A DNA stretch of 6,252 nt, from NCBI GenBank assembly GCA_022706865.1, contig JAKJBT010000091.1, positions 1 through 6,252 of the forward strand, written 5' to 3'. Positions 5,934 through 6,252 of the stretch are shown here, piece after piece. The first letter of the stretch is position 1. Each line of letters opens with the position of its first letter. A program made the position numbers and the translations under genes. The notes below the pieces were generated by a model. That model saw only the letters and a program-made list of their open reading frames with translations, searched no databases and had not been told where the DNA came from. The stretch comes from Bacillota bacterium (lineage in GTDB: Bacteria > Bacillota_A > Clostridia > Lutisporales > Lutisporaceae).

Positions 5934-6252
5934 ATGAACAAAATGATTAAGATTAGGAATGAAGAAAAAACAGATTATGAGAGAGTAGAAGAAATCACAA
6001 GGAAAGCCTTTTGGAATTTATATATTCCGGGGTGCATTGAACACTATTTAGTTCATGTTATGCGATCCCACAAAGACTTTCTGCCGGAGTTGGATCTTGT
6101 GATTGAAGTTGATAATCAGATCATTGGGAATATCATGTACACAAAAGCAAAACTGGTTGATGAGTCTGGGGAGGAAAAAGAAATCCTTACCTTCGGTCCG
6201 ACTTGCATTATGCCGGAATACCAAAGAATGGGTTACGGGAAAATGCTTATGG
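5934..6252 (+). CDS. GNAT family N-acetyltransferase, 5' part (cut by window edge)
   Basis: The ATG at 5934 opens a frame of 106 codons that remains open to the right edge, beginning MNKMIKIRNEEKTDYERVEEI. Enzymes of this superfamily transfer an acetyl group from acetyl-CoA to an amine on a small molecule or protein. Visible parts are the N-terminal strand and alpha-1 region (IRNEEKTDYERVEEITRKAF), the central strands LVIEVDNQIIGNIMYTKAKL and EILTFGPTCIMPEYQ, and the acetyl-CoA pyrophosphate-binding motif A, QRMGYGKMLM, matching Q/R-x-x-G-x-G/A, just before the edge. The ILTFGP..VMPEYQ pattern resembles YhbS-type members. Missing are the rest of helix 3 and the C-terminal strands. G+C is about 38%, closer to the preceding small gene than to pepF. 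The substrate is unknown. Confidence 0.88.
   Translation, partial: MNKMIKIRNEEKTDYERVEEITRKAFWNLYIPGCIEHYLVHVMRSHKDFLPELDLVIEVDNQIIGNIMYTKAKLVDESGEEKEILTFGPTCIMPEYQRMGYGKMLM

Noticed and set aside
5344..6252. Mobile element carrying the CD3324-GNAT block
   Set aside because: No transposase, integrase, terminal inverted repeats or target-site duplication could be found. The only inverted repeats are leader and terminator hairpins.

Overview
The window looks like a piece of a Bacillota chromosome, probably class Clostridia. This rests on strong GGAGG-type ribosome binding sites, consensus sigma-A promoter elements, frequent AGA/AGG and ATA codons, an oligoendopeptidase F, and a small protein resembling the CD3324 family first named in Clostridioides difficile. 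No rRNA, tRNA, CRISPR array, transposase or integrase is visible.

Left part, minus strand (1-1988): an M20 metallopeptidase/amidohydrolase (831-1988) is followed by an OmpR/PhoB-type response regulator (27-698). The first ten codons of its probable sensor kinase run off the left edge (1-30), overlapping the regulator stop in an ATGA junction. A gap of about 130 bp between the M20 gene and the regulator holds a likely extended -10 promoter and a long direct repeat that could be an autoregulatory site.

Middle, plus strand (2123-5343): diverging from the M20 gene across 134 bp is a probable two-gene operon, a 12-helix MATE-family exporter followed 23 nt later by the zinc oligopeptidase PepF. 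With the M20 enzyme this suggests a peptide/dipeptide-handling neighbourhood with an exporter, but no shared substrate can be read from the sequence.

Right part, plus strand (5344-6252): base composition drops abruptly. A hand count gives about 31% G+C for the small gene at 5523-5801, against about 50% in a 180-nt sample of pepF. This block holds a CD3324-like helix-turn-helix protein, a good intrinsic terminator, an extended -10 promoter, and the 5' two thirds or so of a GNAT acetyltransferase cut by the window edge. A perfect TTGACA-N18-TATAAT promoter straddles the pepF stop codon. It starts a leader of about 147 nt containing a possible 11-codon leader peptide and two overlapping hairpins, the second of which buries the Shine-Dalgarno sequence of the CD3324-like gene. 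This leader is the most unusual structure in the window and the best candidate for an undescribed regulatory switch. The remaining genes are ordinary members of known families.
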